From positions 20,356,293 through 20,420,292 of the forward strand of contig OU452203.1 of assembly GCA_911728435.2 (NCBI GenBank): 64,000 nucleotides of DNA, read 5' to 3'. A program made the translations under genes and the position numbers. Shown in pieces: positions 1 through 11,700 of the stretch; the first letter of the stretch is position 1; each line of letters opens with the position of its first letter. This DNA comes from Apoderus coryli. Lineage: Eukaryota; Arthropoda; Insecta; Coleoptera; Attelabidae. The notes beneath the pieces are model-generated. The model did not search any database and was not told the origin of the DNA. It saw only the letters and a list, made by a program, of their open reading frames with translations.

Positions 1-850
1 TCTATTCATGACAAAGCATATAAGAATCCCGATATATAGGTACTTTAATTTGGTTTCAGAAAATGAAACTATTATATCCATTCAGATTTGAGCCTAAGGA
101 AGCTAATAAATTTAGCGAAATCTCGCGAAGAATCTCAATTTATTCCCTATAAGCCGACAATCAAAGATCAAATAACTCAATTCGATCAGATTTTTGAACA
201 TTATGCAAGTACAGTCCGAGGCTTCAATCTCCCAGTCCCAGATTTTTTTAATGATGAATATCTTAGTCTTTTCATGGTTTAAATAAAGGCAGTGATTCTT
301 AAAGCTATGATTTACTCTGAACAAGATTCCATCTAACGCTTCGAGAGAGAAGAAATAAAGTATCATCAGTAAACATTAACTGGGCCTAAGACCGAAGTTT
401 GTGGAACGCCGAACTCAACATTAGTAACATCTAAATTTGAGTTACAAACTATGTAACAAATTAGCCAGAGAATACACATTCCTTCCTTTTCCATCTGTGC
501 CAACTTGTAAAGCAATATTTGGAATTGCGTTCAAGCCCTGTGGTCTCGCAATGTATGTTAGGGGACCTATACGGCTTTCTAACACGTCGAGTTTATTGCT
601 CGATTGGTAGGAGGCTCACATACTCTATGAAGCCAAAAAATGACGGCTTAAGCTATCTGGAAGTGCGTCAATGGGATTGTCAATTTTGTTTGCCTCCTGT
701 CGATTTTGCGGATTTGATTGAGGTTGTTGGTATAGCATAAATATGGGATCTTGTTGGAGCCGCCATTAGATTAATTGAAAATTTATCTTTATCAGCATAA
801 AGAGTTTTAATTGATGGTATAAATTTATCTTTTTTTACGTGCCGCAGTTG
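1..850. other. No recognisable gene
   Basis: Short chance reading frames occur on both strands, but none has a recognisable motif, splice context or conserved-looking composition. The segment may be flanking or 5' material of the decayed retroelement that becomes readable at 851. Confidence 0.4.
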
Positions 851-1006
851 ATAATCCATCTAATTTTAGGCCAATATTTTTATTCTCAACTTATTCTAAA
901 ATAATTGAAAAACTCGTCAAGAAACGACTCCTCAGTTTTGTCAGAGCAAATAATCGAATCACGTCGGAGCAGCATAGACCATACGAAACTCACCTTCGGC
1001 TCGTTT
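851..1006 (+). pseudogene. Non-LTR reverse transcriptase relic
   Basis: One frame reads through the start of a non-LTR reverse transcriptase. It shows an N-P-S-N-F-R-P-I block, then a S-K-I-I-E-K-L-V-K-K-R stretch and a T-S-E-Q-H block, in the order seen in Jockey/CR1-type polymerases (RP-I-S-L, SKI-EK, QFGF region). Only about 50 codons survive. The catalytic FADD region is absent, and the frame dissolves on both sides. This is a dead fragment. The family assignment rests on motif order only. Confidence 0.55.
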
Positions 1007-1256
1007 CGTATCCCGGTTACATGATCGTTGCATAATATACTATTATATAATGGATTGTGCTTTGATATACTTTTGTAAATTTGGTGTAATTTTTGTATGA
1101 TAATATTATTATTATATTGTGTTCTATTTACATATATTTTGTATGTTTTATTGCTGCTACTAGTTTAGCAGTCATTTGATACTTTTGTAAGAGTGTGACT
1201 TTGCCTAGAGAGTTTTGTAATTCTTTTGACCATAAAGTAATTAAAGTTAAGGCTGT

Positions 1257-1562
1257 TTGATCAGACTCCAAATAAAGGTATAATGCGTGCATGATTGTGC
1301 ATTTATTTTTTAATCGATTTGAAATATTCTTTTTGGAGCATAGAAAGAACACTTTAACAGAGGTTTATATAGGAATAAAAAAAATTTGTCTTAACAATTT
1401 ATTTTGACTTCAAAATAAATATTTAAGGAATGTTATTTTAATTCCTATATAAACCTCTGTTAAAGTGTTTTTTCTATGCTTCAAAAACAATTTATCAAAT
1501 CGATTAAAAAATAAGTGCACAATCATGCACGCCTTATACCTTTTTTTGGAGTCTGAACAAAC
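1257..1562. repeat. Fold-back (long inverted repeat) element
   Basis: Arms of about 125 bp at 1257-1380 and 1436-1562 are near-perfect reverse complements around a roughly 55-bp AT-rich centre. Each arm holds the same short reading frame on opposite strands, which betrays the inverted duplication. There is no coding potential. It resembles a MITE or fold-back transposon and abuts the mariner-type element that starts at 1608. Confidence 0.75.
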
Positions 1563-1607
1563 ACTCTTAAAAGTTGAAGTTCTGCGCCAGGCTTTGTTTC
1601 CAATGTA

Positions 1608-2910
1608 TCGGGTCCGCCATCTAACGTTTTTTTTTCAACTAGTCCTTATTTCGTGAAGGGTAACACTTAGCTCATGTCTGATTTGACAGATAATTAGTTT
1701 TATCCTTCCGCTGAACGAATATGGTTGTGTATACGCTTGAACAACGCTGGGAAATATTGCGACATTACTTTGAAAATCATGGTAATGTTGCAGAATGTGT
1801 GCGAAAATTGCGTACGGATTTTGGAAGAAGAGAAGCACCGTCAGCTCCGTATGTTCGTTATCTCGTGAAAAAAGTGAAAGAAACTGGCATCCTCATCGAT
1901 AAACCAAAGCGTGAAAAGCCGAAAACAGTGCGTACACCCGAGAATATTGCTGCTGTGGCAGAAAGTGTGCGTGAAGCGCCATCAACATCAATTCACCGTC
2001 GGTCTCAACAATTGAACATTTCGGAGACATCATTGAGACGAATTTTGCATAAAGACCTTGGTATGACGCCATACAAAGTCCAATTGGTTCAGGAGTTGAA
2101 GCCAACTGACCATCCAATGCGTTTTGGCTTCGCTCAGTGGGCCTGCGATCGACTTACAGAAGATGCCGATTTTGCCAAAAAAATCATCTTTTCAGATGAA
2201 GCTCATTTTGATCTTGGCGGGTATGTAAACAAGCAAAATTGTCGCATTTGGGGCACAGAAAACCCGCACGCATACATTGAAAAGCCGATGCACCCAAAAC
2301 GAGTCACTGTTTGGTGCGGATTTTGGTCCGGAGGCATAATTGGGCCATTTTTCTTCGAAAATGAGCAAGGAGTGGCCGTTACAGTCAATGGCGATCGTTA
2401 TCGGGCCATGTTGAACGTATTTTTGTTCACAAAAATTGAAGAGGAGGATATTGGCAACATTTGGTTTCAACAGGACGGCGCTACGTGCCACACAGCCGAA
2501 GCTACACTCCGATGTTTTGCGCCCTGTTTTTGAAGATCGCATTATCAGCCGCAGAGCTGATGTCGTTTGGCCACCTCGGAGCTGCGATTTGACACCGTTG
2601 GACTATTATTTGTGGGGTGCCGTCAAAGATAAGTGTTACGCCGACAAGCCAGAGACAATTGACGCTTTAAAGGACAATATTCGTGAAGCCATTGGTGAAA
2701 TACAGCTGCACACAATCGATAATGTGCTTAAAAATTGGACCGATCGTGTAGGCTACTGCATGGCTAGCCGAGGCAGCCATTTGAATGAAATTATTTGTTA
2801 TTATTAACCGGAAGGATTGTACTTTCAAATAAAAAAAGAAATTTGAGAAAATATTCAGGAGTTTTTCTTTTATAGCATTTTCAAAAAAAAAAGTTATCTG
2901 GCAGACCCAA
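1608..2910 (+). mobile_element. DD41D mariner-type transposon, copy 1, intact ends
   Basis: A 1.3-kb Tc1/mariner superfamily element with terminal inverted repeats of about 30 bp. The left end begins TCGGGTCCGCCATCTAAC after a TA, and the right end is its complement (ending in ...GACCCAA) before a TA. The TA target-site duplications are at 1606-1607 and 2911-2912. A single transposase gene fills the interior. A second, deleted copy at 21299 is nearly identical where the two overlap, so this family moved recently in this genome. Confidence 0.9.
1721..2807 (+). pseudogene. DD41D transposase with one frameshift
   Basis: The frame starts at ATG 1721. Two N-terminal helix-turn-helix regions lie at about residues 1-130 (E-Q-R-W-E-I-L start; S-L-R-R-I-L-H in the second). 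The DDE/D catalytic core follows: FSDEAHF (first Asp), QQDGATCH (second Asp) and CDLTPLDYYLWG (third Asp). In copy 2, 41 residues separate the second and third Asp, which marks the DD41D (rosa-like) group. Relative to copy 2 there is one extra C at about 2509-2510. It shifts the frame just after the second Asp, so the frame stops at 2533, and the correct frame resumes within the 2436-2807 reading frame. Apart from this indel the protein would be about 360 aa, normal for the family. As it stands it is inactive. Confidence 0.85.
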
Positions 2911-2912
2911 TA

Positions 2913-3959
2913 TTACTGAGATGGTGCCAGCAGGTTTGAGTTTGCTGGTATGCGATAACACCATCCCAGCCTGCCTATACATTCATATGTTGAGATTATG
3001 ATGATAAATGAAAAAAATACAAGCGTGGGGTAATAAGATTCTTAGATTTGCAAAAAAATGGATTTATAATAATTGTATATGAAACTATACACTCCTGAAT
3101 CCAAACGACAGTCGAAGTAATGGATTGGACCAGGTGGTGACTGTTTTTTGTGAGACGCCCGAACCTCATAGAAGGGTTAAATCATCCCTTGTCAATATAT
3201 ACCACTACTTATACGTGTATACAACGTTTGTAGGACGAAGTGCGAAATGGCATAAAATGAACGAATTTAGTTTGTTTGATCATGCTGTAATTATGCAATT
3301 GGCAGTATGTTGAAAAATAAAATTAAAAACATTAACAGTTTGTGCATCAATATTGTACGATTGACGCAAGTTTTTGTTTTTCTGGACCATTGACAATTAG
3401 TTTAAATGAAACACCCTATAACGTAAGCACTTGTTTAAAATAAATGGATCTATATTGAGAATAAACAATACTACTATAGCAAATAAGAAAATTATCATTC
3501 TAAACTTAAATCATTAAATTCAATAAATGTAACTGATTGTACAAAGCATCAACGTAATATGCAAATATGCCTTATAGCATTTTGATTGGATAATTTGTCA
3601 AATTTCATTGTACACATGCTACTGCTGTTAGCAAAATTATCAAGCAAATGCACTTACATAATATATTTTGGTTTAAAACTGATTTATCCGACCTCACTTG
3701 AACGAACACCACTTTTTAAATGAACAGTACTTAAATTCCACATCAAGAAAAAATGAATAAATTCAATAACAAATCTCATTAAGGTGTACCTATACTGGAA
3801 ATTTCTTGGGTGTAATTAATATTTATAAATTCTTGTAAAACACGTGCAAAGTATTTGTTTCTACTTACGCAAGATTTATTTTTTAATAAACATACGTATT
3901 ATATAATTCTATAACATATCAAGTATAAAGAAATATTCTTCAAGCAAAGCAATTCCTTT
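2913..3959. other. Intergenic, one small mariner relic
   Basis: AT-rich DNA with no gene that can be supported. The only recognisable piece is a mariner catalytic-domain fragment of about 55 bp near 3083-3138. It encodes Y-T-P-E-S-K-R-Q-S-K, a stop, then W-I-G-P-G, which matches the conserved block after the first catalytic Asp of mauritiana-type transposases. Confidence 0.4.
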
Positions 3960-4050
3960 GATTAGAAAAAAATCCGTTTCATTGCTAGGACACGAACCCA
4001 CGTCTCCTACTTACCGGGTGGTAGCTCTACTGCCTAAGCTACAATGCTAC
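3960..4050 (-). repeat. tRNA-derived SINE head
   Basis: On the minus strand the segment has the layout of a tRNA-like promoter. An A-box-like TAGCTTAGGCAGTAGAGC is RC of 4025-4042 and a B-box-like TGGGTTCGTGTCC is RC of 3988-4000, correctly spaced. A conventional tRNA gene is unlikely because the acceptor ends do not pair and the downstream sequence runs into unrelated AT-rich DNA. I infer a SINE of tRNA origin. Confidence 0.5.
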
Positions 4051-4062
4051 ATACTTAATTTT

Positions 4063-4621
4063 ATGCAATTCACAAAAACCATGCTTGGTGCTGTTGAATC
4101 TTTCCTACCCTCGTAAAATTAAGAAAAAAAAGATACGCAGTTAAATGTTCTATACATTATTCATTTATTTATGTTTTATTATGATGTTGTCATTAATATG
4201 TTTCATAACTACAATAAATTATGTTTATATTATATTTTGTTTATACTAATTTAGTCTGTCATAAATCTCCGTAATTTTTTGTAGAAAAATGAATCATAAA
4301 ATTTTGCAAGAGAAAAGTCTCTTCATGAATCTATTTTTCAAATTTTGGATTATTGTTTTCTATTTGTTTTTAGTCGATCAGTAATTAACATCAATTATCT
4401 AATTTTATTTTAAAAAACAGTTTTTAGTATAAATTTGGTATAAATATTGTATTTATAGTTTACACTTGTGTGGTAATTATTTTCGTAAACGAAGTTGATT
4501 TTGTATTAGAACACAAACACATAATACATATTTTTCCTTAATATTGTTTCTTACTTTTGCTAAATGAATATTTAATATTGGGTATATTTTATGAAAAAAC
4601 CAATGATCTTTGGAACTAAGT
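4063..4621. other. No recognisable feature
   Basis: AT-rich intergenic DNA without open frames, inverted repeats or motifs that I can support. Confidence 0.4.
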
Positions 4622-4750
4622 CTCAATAATAATAAGCTTTATTGCCCAGTTGATGACATTCCAATTACAGAGCAATACGAAATTGGATTAAAATCATTAA
4701 CATAAATGCTAAAATACAATCAGATTAAGATTTAAGATTCAAATTATGAA

Positions 4751-4880
4751 AATATCAAGTAGAGACTACTATATGCGTATATTTATTAGTATTCTAAAAG
4801 CAAAATATCGAGTGGTGTGGCTGCCTGATGAGTATAAACGAGGACGAAATATGCGCACATAGTAGTCTCTACTTGATATT
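4751..4880. repeat. 130-bp hairpin MITE
   Basis: Arms of 27-30 nt (4751-4777 and 4851-4880) are near-perfect reverse complements, sharing AATATCAAGTAGAGACTACT at the left tip. The loop side contains CTGATGAG (from 4826) and GAAA (4846-4849), the two conserved blocks of a hammerhead ribozyme. The helix-II arms pair only weakly. Too short to encode protein. Confidence 0.7.
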
Positions 4881-5027
4881 TTGAAACAACAGACTTCAAT
4901 AGTAAGTAAAGTGTATTTAATTTTTTTTCTTACATACTTTAAAAGTGTTAATAACTATAGTTAATTAAATTTTTTAACATCTGGTGACTAAAATTATATA
5001 TTTTTTGATTGCATTTCAATAATTTAT

Positions 5028-6045
5028 TTAGTTATTTGTTGTACTTTTATAGTTAGTTAGGAACATTTGTTGTTGTTGTTTGTTAGTTGGGAACATTTGT
5101 TTTAAGCTCAGGATAGCACTGAGAGAGTCGGTTATAATTAAAAATTTGGTCCATGTATTTAAGTTTAGTATTGATCTTAGAGCCTGTGAGATCGCACAAT
5201 CTTCTGCAGAATAAATTGAGCTTTCGTCTAAAAGCTTCATTTTAAGCTTTAGGTCTTCTGATGTAACTGCAGCGCCTACGCCCCGTTTCGACTTTGTAGC
5301 ATCTGTGTAGCTTACATTGTATTCTCCGTAAGCTTCTATTATTTGGTAGAATCTTTGTCTAATTTGTAAGTGTGGTGTGTTTGATTTATCCATATCAGCC
5401 TCACAGAGTAGACTTTCTGTAGGACTAGTACAAAAGGCTTCTATAGCTATACGTATACCTTTATTGTGTATCGAATCTACTAATTTCAGCAGAGAGTGTC
5501 TAGCGGTTGAGTAGATCGGTGACCCGTAGTCAATTTTAGACCGGATTACTGACTTATATGAACGTAATAGTATTCTGAGTCCGATCCTTATTTATTGTTT
5601 GCCAATGTTTTTAAAAGATTTATGCCTCTTTGACACGATAAAATCAGATTTCTAATATGTGCCTCCCAAGTTCGTCTTTCGTCGAAGATCATGCCAAGAA
5701 ACTTTATCTCCTTCACAAATTCAACCCTCTTGTTATTTAGAGTTAAAGTTAAGGAGTTTTCGTATTTATGTATGGAGAAAATCATGTATTTTGTTTTTTC
5801 AGTTGAGAAATTAAAGCCACTCTCTAATGACCAATTTTCAATACAGTTTAGAGCTTTCTGCATTCTGAGTTCCATGGATTTTAAATTTTTTCCATTTGCG
5901 AACAGGACTAGGCCATCTGCGAACAGTTTAGCTTGTATTGGGAATTTTATATTGTCAATGATATCATTTATGGCTACTAGAAACAATGTTACACTGATAA
6001 CTGAACCTTGTGGAAGACCATTCTCCAGTTTTCTTTTTGAGAATT
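5028..6045 (-). pseudogene. RT/RNase H polyprotein remnant
   Basis: The coding remnant of the element above. The RT thumb frame covers 5986-5588 and extends upstream to about 6020 through the PQGS motif. The linker (I-Y-S-T-A-R-H, T-S-P-T-E-S-L-L) and RNase H follow at 5393-5028. The frame is broken between 5588 and 5393, and the end runs into repetitive Gln/Asn codons from a small tandem duplication. The mutated FADG box means it could not reverse transcribe. Confidence 0.75.
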
Positions 6046-6050
6046 TACTT

Positions 6051-7060
6051 TAGAAAACTTGTGCTTGTAATTCAATGCCAGTTGTGGTACTAGCCAGTGG
6101 AGTAATTGTTTTGCTGTGTTCTCTAAATTTATACAATTCTTTGGAATGAGTTGGTGGAGTCAAATATGCTGGCGTTTCGTTATGTAAAATGTTAAGTTAA
6201 AATATAGATTTGTACACAAGTTTCATAAGGTCAACTAGAGCCTTCATATTCTAGCTATAATCTTTAAGAACTGTCAATTGACATTCAGGTTTCTCATCTT
6301 TATACTGTTGTTATTGGAGAGTGGTAATTAATAGGCTTACTAGTTATGAAAATAATTAAGATTCGTATCTACGAATCAAAGTATTTTTATTCCTTTTAAA
6401 AATTTTTAGATTAAAGCAAGTGGATAATAGGTATTGTTTTTTGTTATGATACTCTGAGATAAATCTCAAGTGTCCAAAATTAGGTGCGTAAACAAAGAAA
6501 ATCCCATGTGATATAATACCCAAGTATATTGAAACTTATTTATTATGTACCTTTTGGAACACACTCAATGTCGCAAAAAAACCTAAAAGTTAAGATGTGT
6601 TTTGTGAAAATATCCAATCAAATAAGTTCAATATAATCTATATATTTCATAATTTAGTAATACCGTTTTTATATTGCTAGTTATCCTGAAATTTTCTACC
6701 TCGGATCTAATTTTTGAGGCGAGGAAACAAATGAGCGTCGATGGGAACTATCTCTGGTGAACATGCTGGATATAGTATAATTCTTTGGCGACCCAGTCGC
6801 CATAACCTTATTACCCGATAAAATGGTTTCTGACTTCTTTAAAATTAGCTTATCTTATCCAGTTTGTATTTTTGACTGTTGGATAGTTTCGGAAATGTAA
6901 TGGTGATCCAAACTCTCATCCACGACAGTTCAGTCTACAAAAAATTCACTGGAATTTCACTTTTAGTGTGCCAAATTCGAAACTGAAATTGTTTTTTTTT
7001 GCAATGACAAATCAAAGGCAAATTTTCATAAAAATAAATTTAACAGAAATTTATAATTAG
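6051..7060. other. No recognisable feature
   Basis: AT-rich intergenic DNA. I see no open frame with a recognisable motif and no strong repeat structure. Confidence 0.4.
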
Positions 7061-7071
7061 CATACAAACAT

Positions 7072-7103
7072 GTTTCGGAACTTGCACCAGTTCCATCATC
7101 AGT
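7072..7103 (-). repeat. Hammerhead-like core motif
   Basis: The complement reads CTGATGA, then a 6-bp stem (GGAACT/AGTTCC) capped by a short loop, then GAAAC. This is the order of the hammerhead catalytic core. An extra T sits where helix II should start, and no helix I/III pairing is obvious. It may be a decayed ribozyme of a Penelope-type element, or an unrelated dispersed repeat. Confidence 0.35.
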
Positions 7104-7312
7104 GGCGAAAAGAGAAACTTACAAATCAATGCTCCCCTTTGGAAAAAATGTTTTTGTGAAACTCACGATGCCCTAATCATAATTTGCTGTAGTTTTCGTA
7201 TTCAAAAAAATCACTTTTTAGGCTCCTCTGGTATCTCGGAAACAGATATTGGAAAAATTGAAGTTGGTTGGTTTCAGGTCAATTATAGAAACAAAGTAAT
7301 TCCTCTGTTGAC

Positions 7313-7340
7313 GTTTCGACTTTTATTAAGTCATCCTCAG
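7313..7340 (-). repeat. Hammerhead-like core motif, second
   Basis: The complement reads CTGAGGA (fits CUGANGA), a TGACTT/AAGTC stem-loop, then GAAACGTC. Flanking helices I and III are not apparent. It lies 210 bp from the similar motif at 7072-7103, in the same orientation. Confidence 0.35.
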
Positions 7341-7550
7341 GACACTAGAATACAACAAAAAAGAAAAATATAAAGGGTGACTTGAAATTTATAATTAATT
7401 GTTAAATACACAAATAAAAAAAATATTAAAAAAATATATAAAAATATAAATAAATAAAAACATCAAGACATGTAATGTAATTTTTTTCGCTTTGTTTAAA
7501 CACAGATAAAACTACATACTACAACGGGTTCTCCATACTCACGTGAACAT

Positions 7551-7719
7551 TTGTTTCTTTTGTCAATATTTTCAGTTTCAGTTTCAAAATATGAACCAAA
7601 CTTCTTTGTTTGTTTGGTGTTTATTAATTCAAATGAAAATATTGACAAAAGAAACAAATTGTTAGCATTAGTAAACACCAAACAAACAAAGAAGTTTGGT
7701 TCATGTTTTGAAACTGAAA
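7551..7719. repeat. Interleaved inverted repeats (A-B-A'-B')
   Basis: Block A (7551-7573) is the reverse complement of A' (7635-7658). Block B (7575-7623) is the reverse complement of B' (7671-7719). The two inverted pairs are interleaved rather than nested, so single-stranded DNA or RNA could form only one helix at a time, or a pseudoknot. The similar short frames on both strands come from this symmetry and are not genes. Confidence 0.7.
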
Positions 7720-8720
7720 TCAAACAATCAAAAATCAAAAAAATACACATTTTTTACTTTTTTTTTTATAAAGACGTCATGTAATTCTTAATTTAATTTT
7801 TTATTTAAAAACGGTTGGTTTTTCTGAACAAAATTTTGCCAAGCAGCAGTTGTTTTTCGTTATTTAAAAAAAAAAAATAACTCCGTAAGGGTAAAATTAT
7901 AACCTGACATTTATAAGATAAACTACTCTTTATTTTTTATAAGGAATCACATCTTAAAGTTTTTAGCAACTGAAAAAGAACAAAAATCAAACTCTTAAAC
8001 GTTATTTAAACAGATGAGAGTTTCCATAGTACGTTTAAAATTCACATGAGAATTTCCCCAATCTTACACAAAATGCCACTTTTCGGAGAAATTTAGCTCA
8101 TTTTAGTTCAATTAAAATGACCATGATAACGTAAATAATTAACATAATCATAATTATAAGTAAAAAATCTCTTATTGACCTATTCATAGAACTACTATAG
8201 CTGAAAATAAAATCTTATAATCCCCACCAAACAAAAATTTTCATTCAACGTAACATAACATATAATTCATGCGATATATACTTACATACATATATATAGA
8301 AGGGACAGTGGTGACATTTATTCGTATTTTTCTGAATTGAGAAAAGCGCCAAAGGAATTTTTATTTTCCATTCCAACCGCAACAACTCCTTGACCAGTTT
8401 TCTCGCTATCAATCTATTAATAAACTATTCAGAGAGAAAAAGCTGTACCTACATTATAAACTATTTTTTTCCATTGCCACTTTGTTGATATTTCTACTAC
8501 AATTTAGTAGTAGTGTTTTAATTTGTCGGTAAATTTTTGACGAGATTGTTCAGTAGTTCAAGTGTTTCAACTTATAGAACTAGTGATATTTCAAAAAATA
8601 TAAAAGTGTGTACTTGTAACCTTCACTTAGTGCTACGATAAATGTGTTCTTATGTAAACTACATTTTTTATTTTGTGTGTTAAATCAAAATATTAGCAAC
8701 ACGAGTTATTGAAGAGGATC
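7720..8720. other. Upstream region of transporter gene
   Basis: AT-rich DNA preceding the putative start codon at 8721. It should hold the promoter and 5' UTR of the transporter, but I cannot place a TATA box or transcription start with confidence. Confidence 0.3.
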
Positions 8721-11700
8721 ATGACAGGGAAAACAAAACGTGGTTTAATACCTGATAGCAGGAATGACAGTTACAATAGGTAAACGATAATTTATAACAA
8801 GATTTATCAAATTTAATGCAAATCACTTTACAACCAAAAATTAATTAAATTGTAGAAATACAGGGGTCACTTGATTGCAGAATTAACGATATATTTTCTA
8901 GAGAAACGGGTTCACATTTAGGAATTCTCCGATTATGAAAGATATATCCACTTATCAGTCATCTACTTGAAATTTTAAATCAAATAAACTGTTGGTCTCC
9001 ATATTTAAATGTAAAGTAATAATTTTGTGACCTTTTTGTCATTTATCTAAAATTCATATATTTTTTTTTGTTTTAGACATCAGCTATTTTTTTTAAGTAT
9101 CGGGTTTTGTTTCTTTTTCTTCTCTTTGGAGGCACTATTTATACGTACACATTTTATATTTGAGATCTTCTAGGCCAAGTTCTTGTACCAAATATAGTTA
9201 ATTTTTTTTAGTTTTATTATAAATTTTATTTTGCCCTCTTTTCTACTATTTACGAACGCCTGTGTAAACAAAATTGTTATGCTGCATGGTATCTTATATG
9301 AAAGCGATATATATAATTAGCCAATTTTTCGTTTTGACCCTTTTTTATACAATTTTCGAACGCCTGTATGAACTAGTTCATTTAGTAACATTTTTTATGT
9401 TATATTCTATCACAACTATCTAAAATTATTCCGTATTTCGAATAGGTTTACTACGCTCAGTGTTAATCACCACCTATAATTATCCTGTAGTATTTTCGTA
9501 CCAAATGTGGTTAAAATCCGTTAAGTGGTTTTTGAGTTATCACGGATACAAATTTTTCCTGACCCTTTTATAGAACTTTCACGGACGCCTATGGTACATT
9601 AATTTTTGTAGTGTATTTATAACACCAATTCAACTAGTTAAATATAAAAAATTTTACATGTTAAATATTTTTTATTTTTTCTACTATTTACGAACGCCTA
9701 TGTAAATAAAAATTTGATGCTGCATTTTGTAGATTATCTTATATCAAAGCTAGCTTAGCCAATTTTTCTGGTATATTTGGGAAACATTTTTTTTTCGTTT
9801 TTGACCCTTTTTTTTAGACTATTTTCGAACGTCTGTGTGAACCAATTCTTTTATGGAATATTTTTTCGCTCATATTGTATCACAACTATGAAAAATTATT
9901 CCATATTTCAAATAAGTTTAGGAAATATATATTTTTTAAGTTTTGACCCCTTTTCCACTATTTACGAACGCCTATGAAAGTAATGTATTTATGACACATT
10001 TTATAGGTTATATTCTATCAAAGCTGTAAATAACTAGTTAATATTTCTGCTATGTTTGAGAAAAACGATTTTTTAAAATCTTTTTTACCCCATTTTACAC
10101 TATTTTCGAACGTCAATGTAGTCTATTATTTTATCATCAATATTTTAGGATATATTCAATTAAATGCGTAAAAAATTATGCAGTATTTCGGATAACTTTA
10201 AGAACTATGAGTTTTTTAATTTTTGAACCCTCTTTTAAACCCATTGCCTACGCTCAATGTTTCCCAAAATCTAATCCCAAATTTGGTTAAAATTTGGTTT
10301 TTGTCTTATGTCTTATTTTTAACGTCAATGGATCAAAACTTAAAACAATTTGGCACATTACAAACTAAATAAATTCTTTATGTTAAAAAAAAACAAGGAC
10401 AGTAGAATCTTTTAGCCAAAATTTTAGATTTGTTTTAAAAATAAATAACAAAATCATATCGATATAAATATTTGTTTTTGATGTTGTGAACCTAAAGGAA
10501 AATATTGAAATTTCCAGCTACTGCGCTTCTAATAATGTAATCTACATATCAATAGTAGTCAGAAAAAATATTCAATATCGTTTCCATTTTTTATTTTCGA
10601 ATAATTTTGAGGACCAATTTGATGCTTGGTAGTTTTCCATGTTTACTGCTATGAAACTCAAATTTGTTCAGGTGGAAATAAATTATAAATAATTGTGAAT
10701 AATATTTTAAACATAAAAACAACAATTAGCAAACAATATCTAAATCCCACACCTCAACAAATTATTATATAAGTCAGTAATCGCTTTTATATGGAAAAAA
10801 TCTAACACAACAATATTAAAATTGCCTTAGTCTGTTATTAATATAATTAGTTTTCTGATTTCACAGGATAATAAAACCAAACTCAGTTAAATAAAATTAA
10901 CCCAAATATTCACGAAAACAGCTAATAATCCTATGAGTAAAATTTAGATGAAGAATAATGTTAATTATTTATTATTATTATGGAGTATTTTTCCAAATAA
11001 TAATTGAAGCCCTAGTTTTCTACCACAATCGATCTAGAGGGTTTTTCCCAATATTTGCTCAATTAAATATGTTTAATTTCATTAGCGCTATAAACATTCT
11101 TGTAATAGATCGAAATATATCTTGATTTGATGTTTTTGTTATGTTAGAAACATAATTATTATATTTACGAGCGAAAAATTAATGAGTAATGGTTTTCTTT
11201 TTGTTTCTTTCAGATTTAATTGACATTTCTTAGATTTACGATATTTACAACAACTTTTCCAATATTTAACTTTTGATGTATTTTTTTATTATGGCTATTC
11301 TAAGTTGTGTAATTATACACAATAGCTTTAACGACGTTTGATCAGGATTGGTGCAACATATATTAGTTAGGCAAAACGCAATTTACATGGGCAGAGTGAA
11401 AAGTTAAAATAAGAATCTTTGGTGATTTTTTTAATTCAATTTAGAACTCACAGATTCTCTTAAAAAAATTATACCTCAGATCTATTTTGTCTATTAATTC
11501 CTCCCTAGCATTTAAACCACCTGACGTATTGATGGGTGAAATACGATTTTTACTTTGCCAAATGAGATCATTTTCGTCCTTGGCAGGTTACAATAACTTT
11601 GTGTAGATGTTAGCCTATTGAAAGTATGTATGCAAATCTGTGTATCGAATCTCTTGTCTATTATTGATTGCTGTCACATTTTAATTGTTGGCGTAAGCAA

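Larger units (their letters stand above)
4622..6050 (-). mobile_element. Degenerate non-LTR retrotransposon, 3' half
   Basis: On the minus strand a polymerase-RNase H fragment reads from about 6045 to 5028. The reverse transcriptase frame shows L-P-Q-G-S-V-I-S then FADGLVLF. The catalytic FADD box has lost its second Asp (D to G). The thumb region follows (K-F-L-G-M-I-F-D). Further on is an RNase H domain with Y-T-D-A-T, an S-A-E-D-C glutamate and I-I-T-D-S. An RNase H suggests an I/R1/LOA/Jockey-type lineage. The 5' part is missing. The TTATTATTATT tract at 4622-4632 (complement) may be the 3' tail. A hairpin repeat (4751-4880) interrupts the 3' region. Confidence 0.75.

Noticed and set aside
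519..740. 73-codon plus-strand frame
   Set aside because: No motif, atypical composition, no splice or promoter context.
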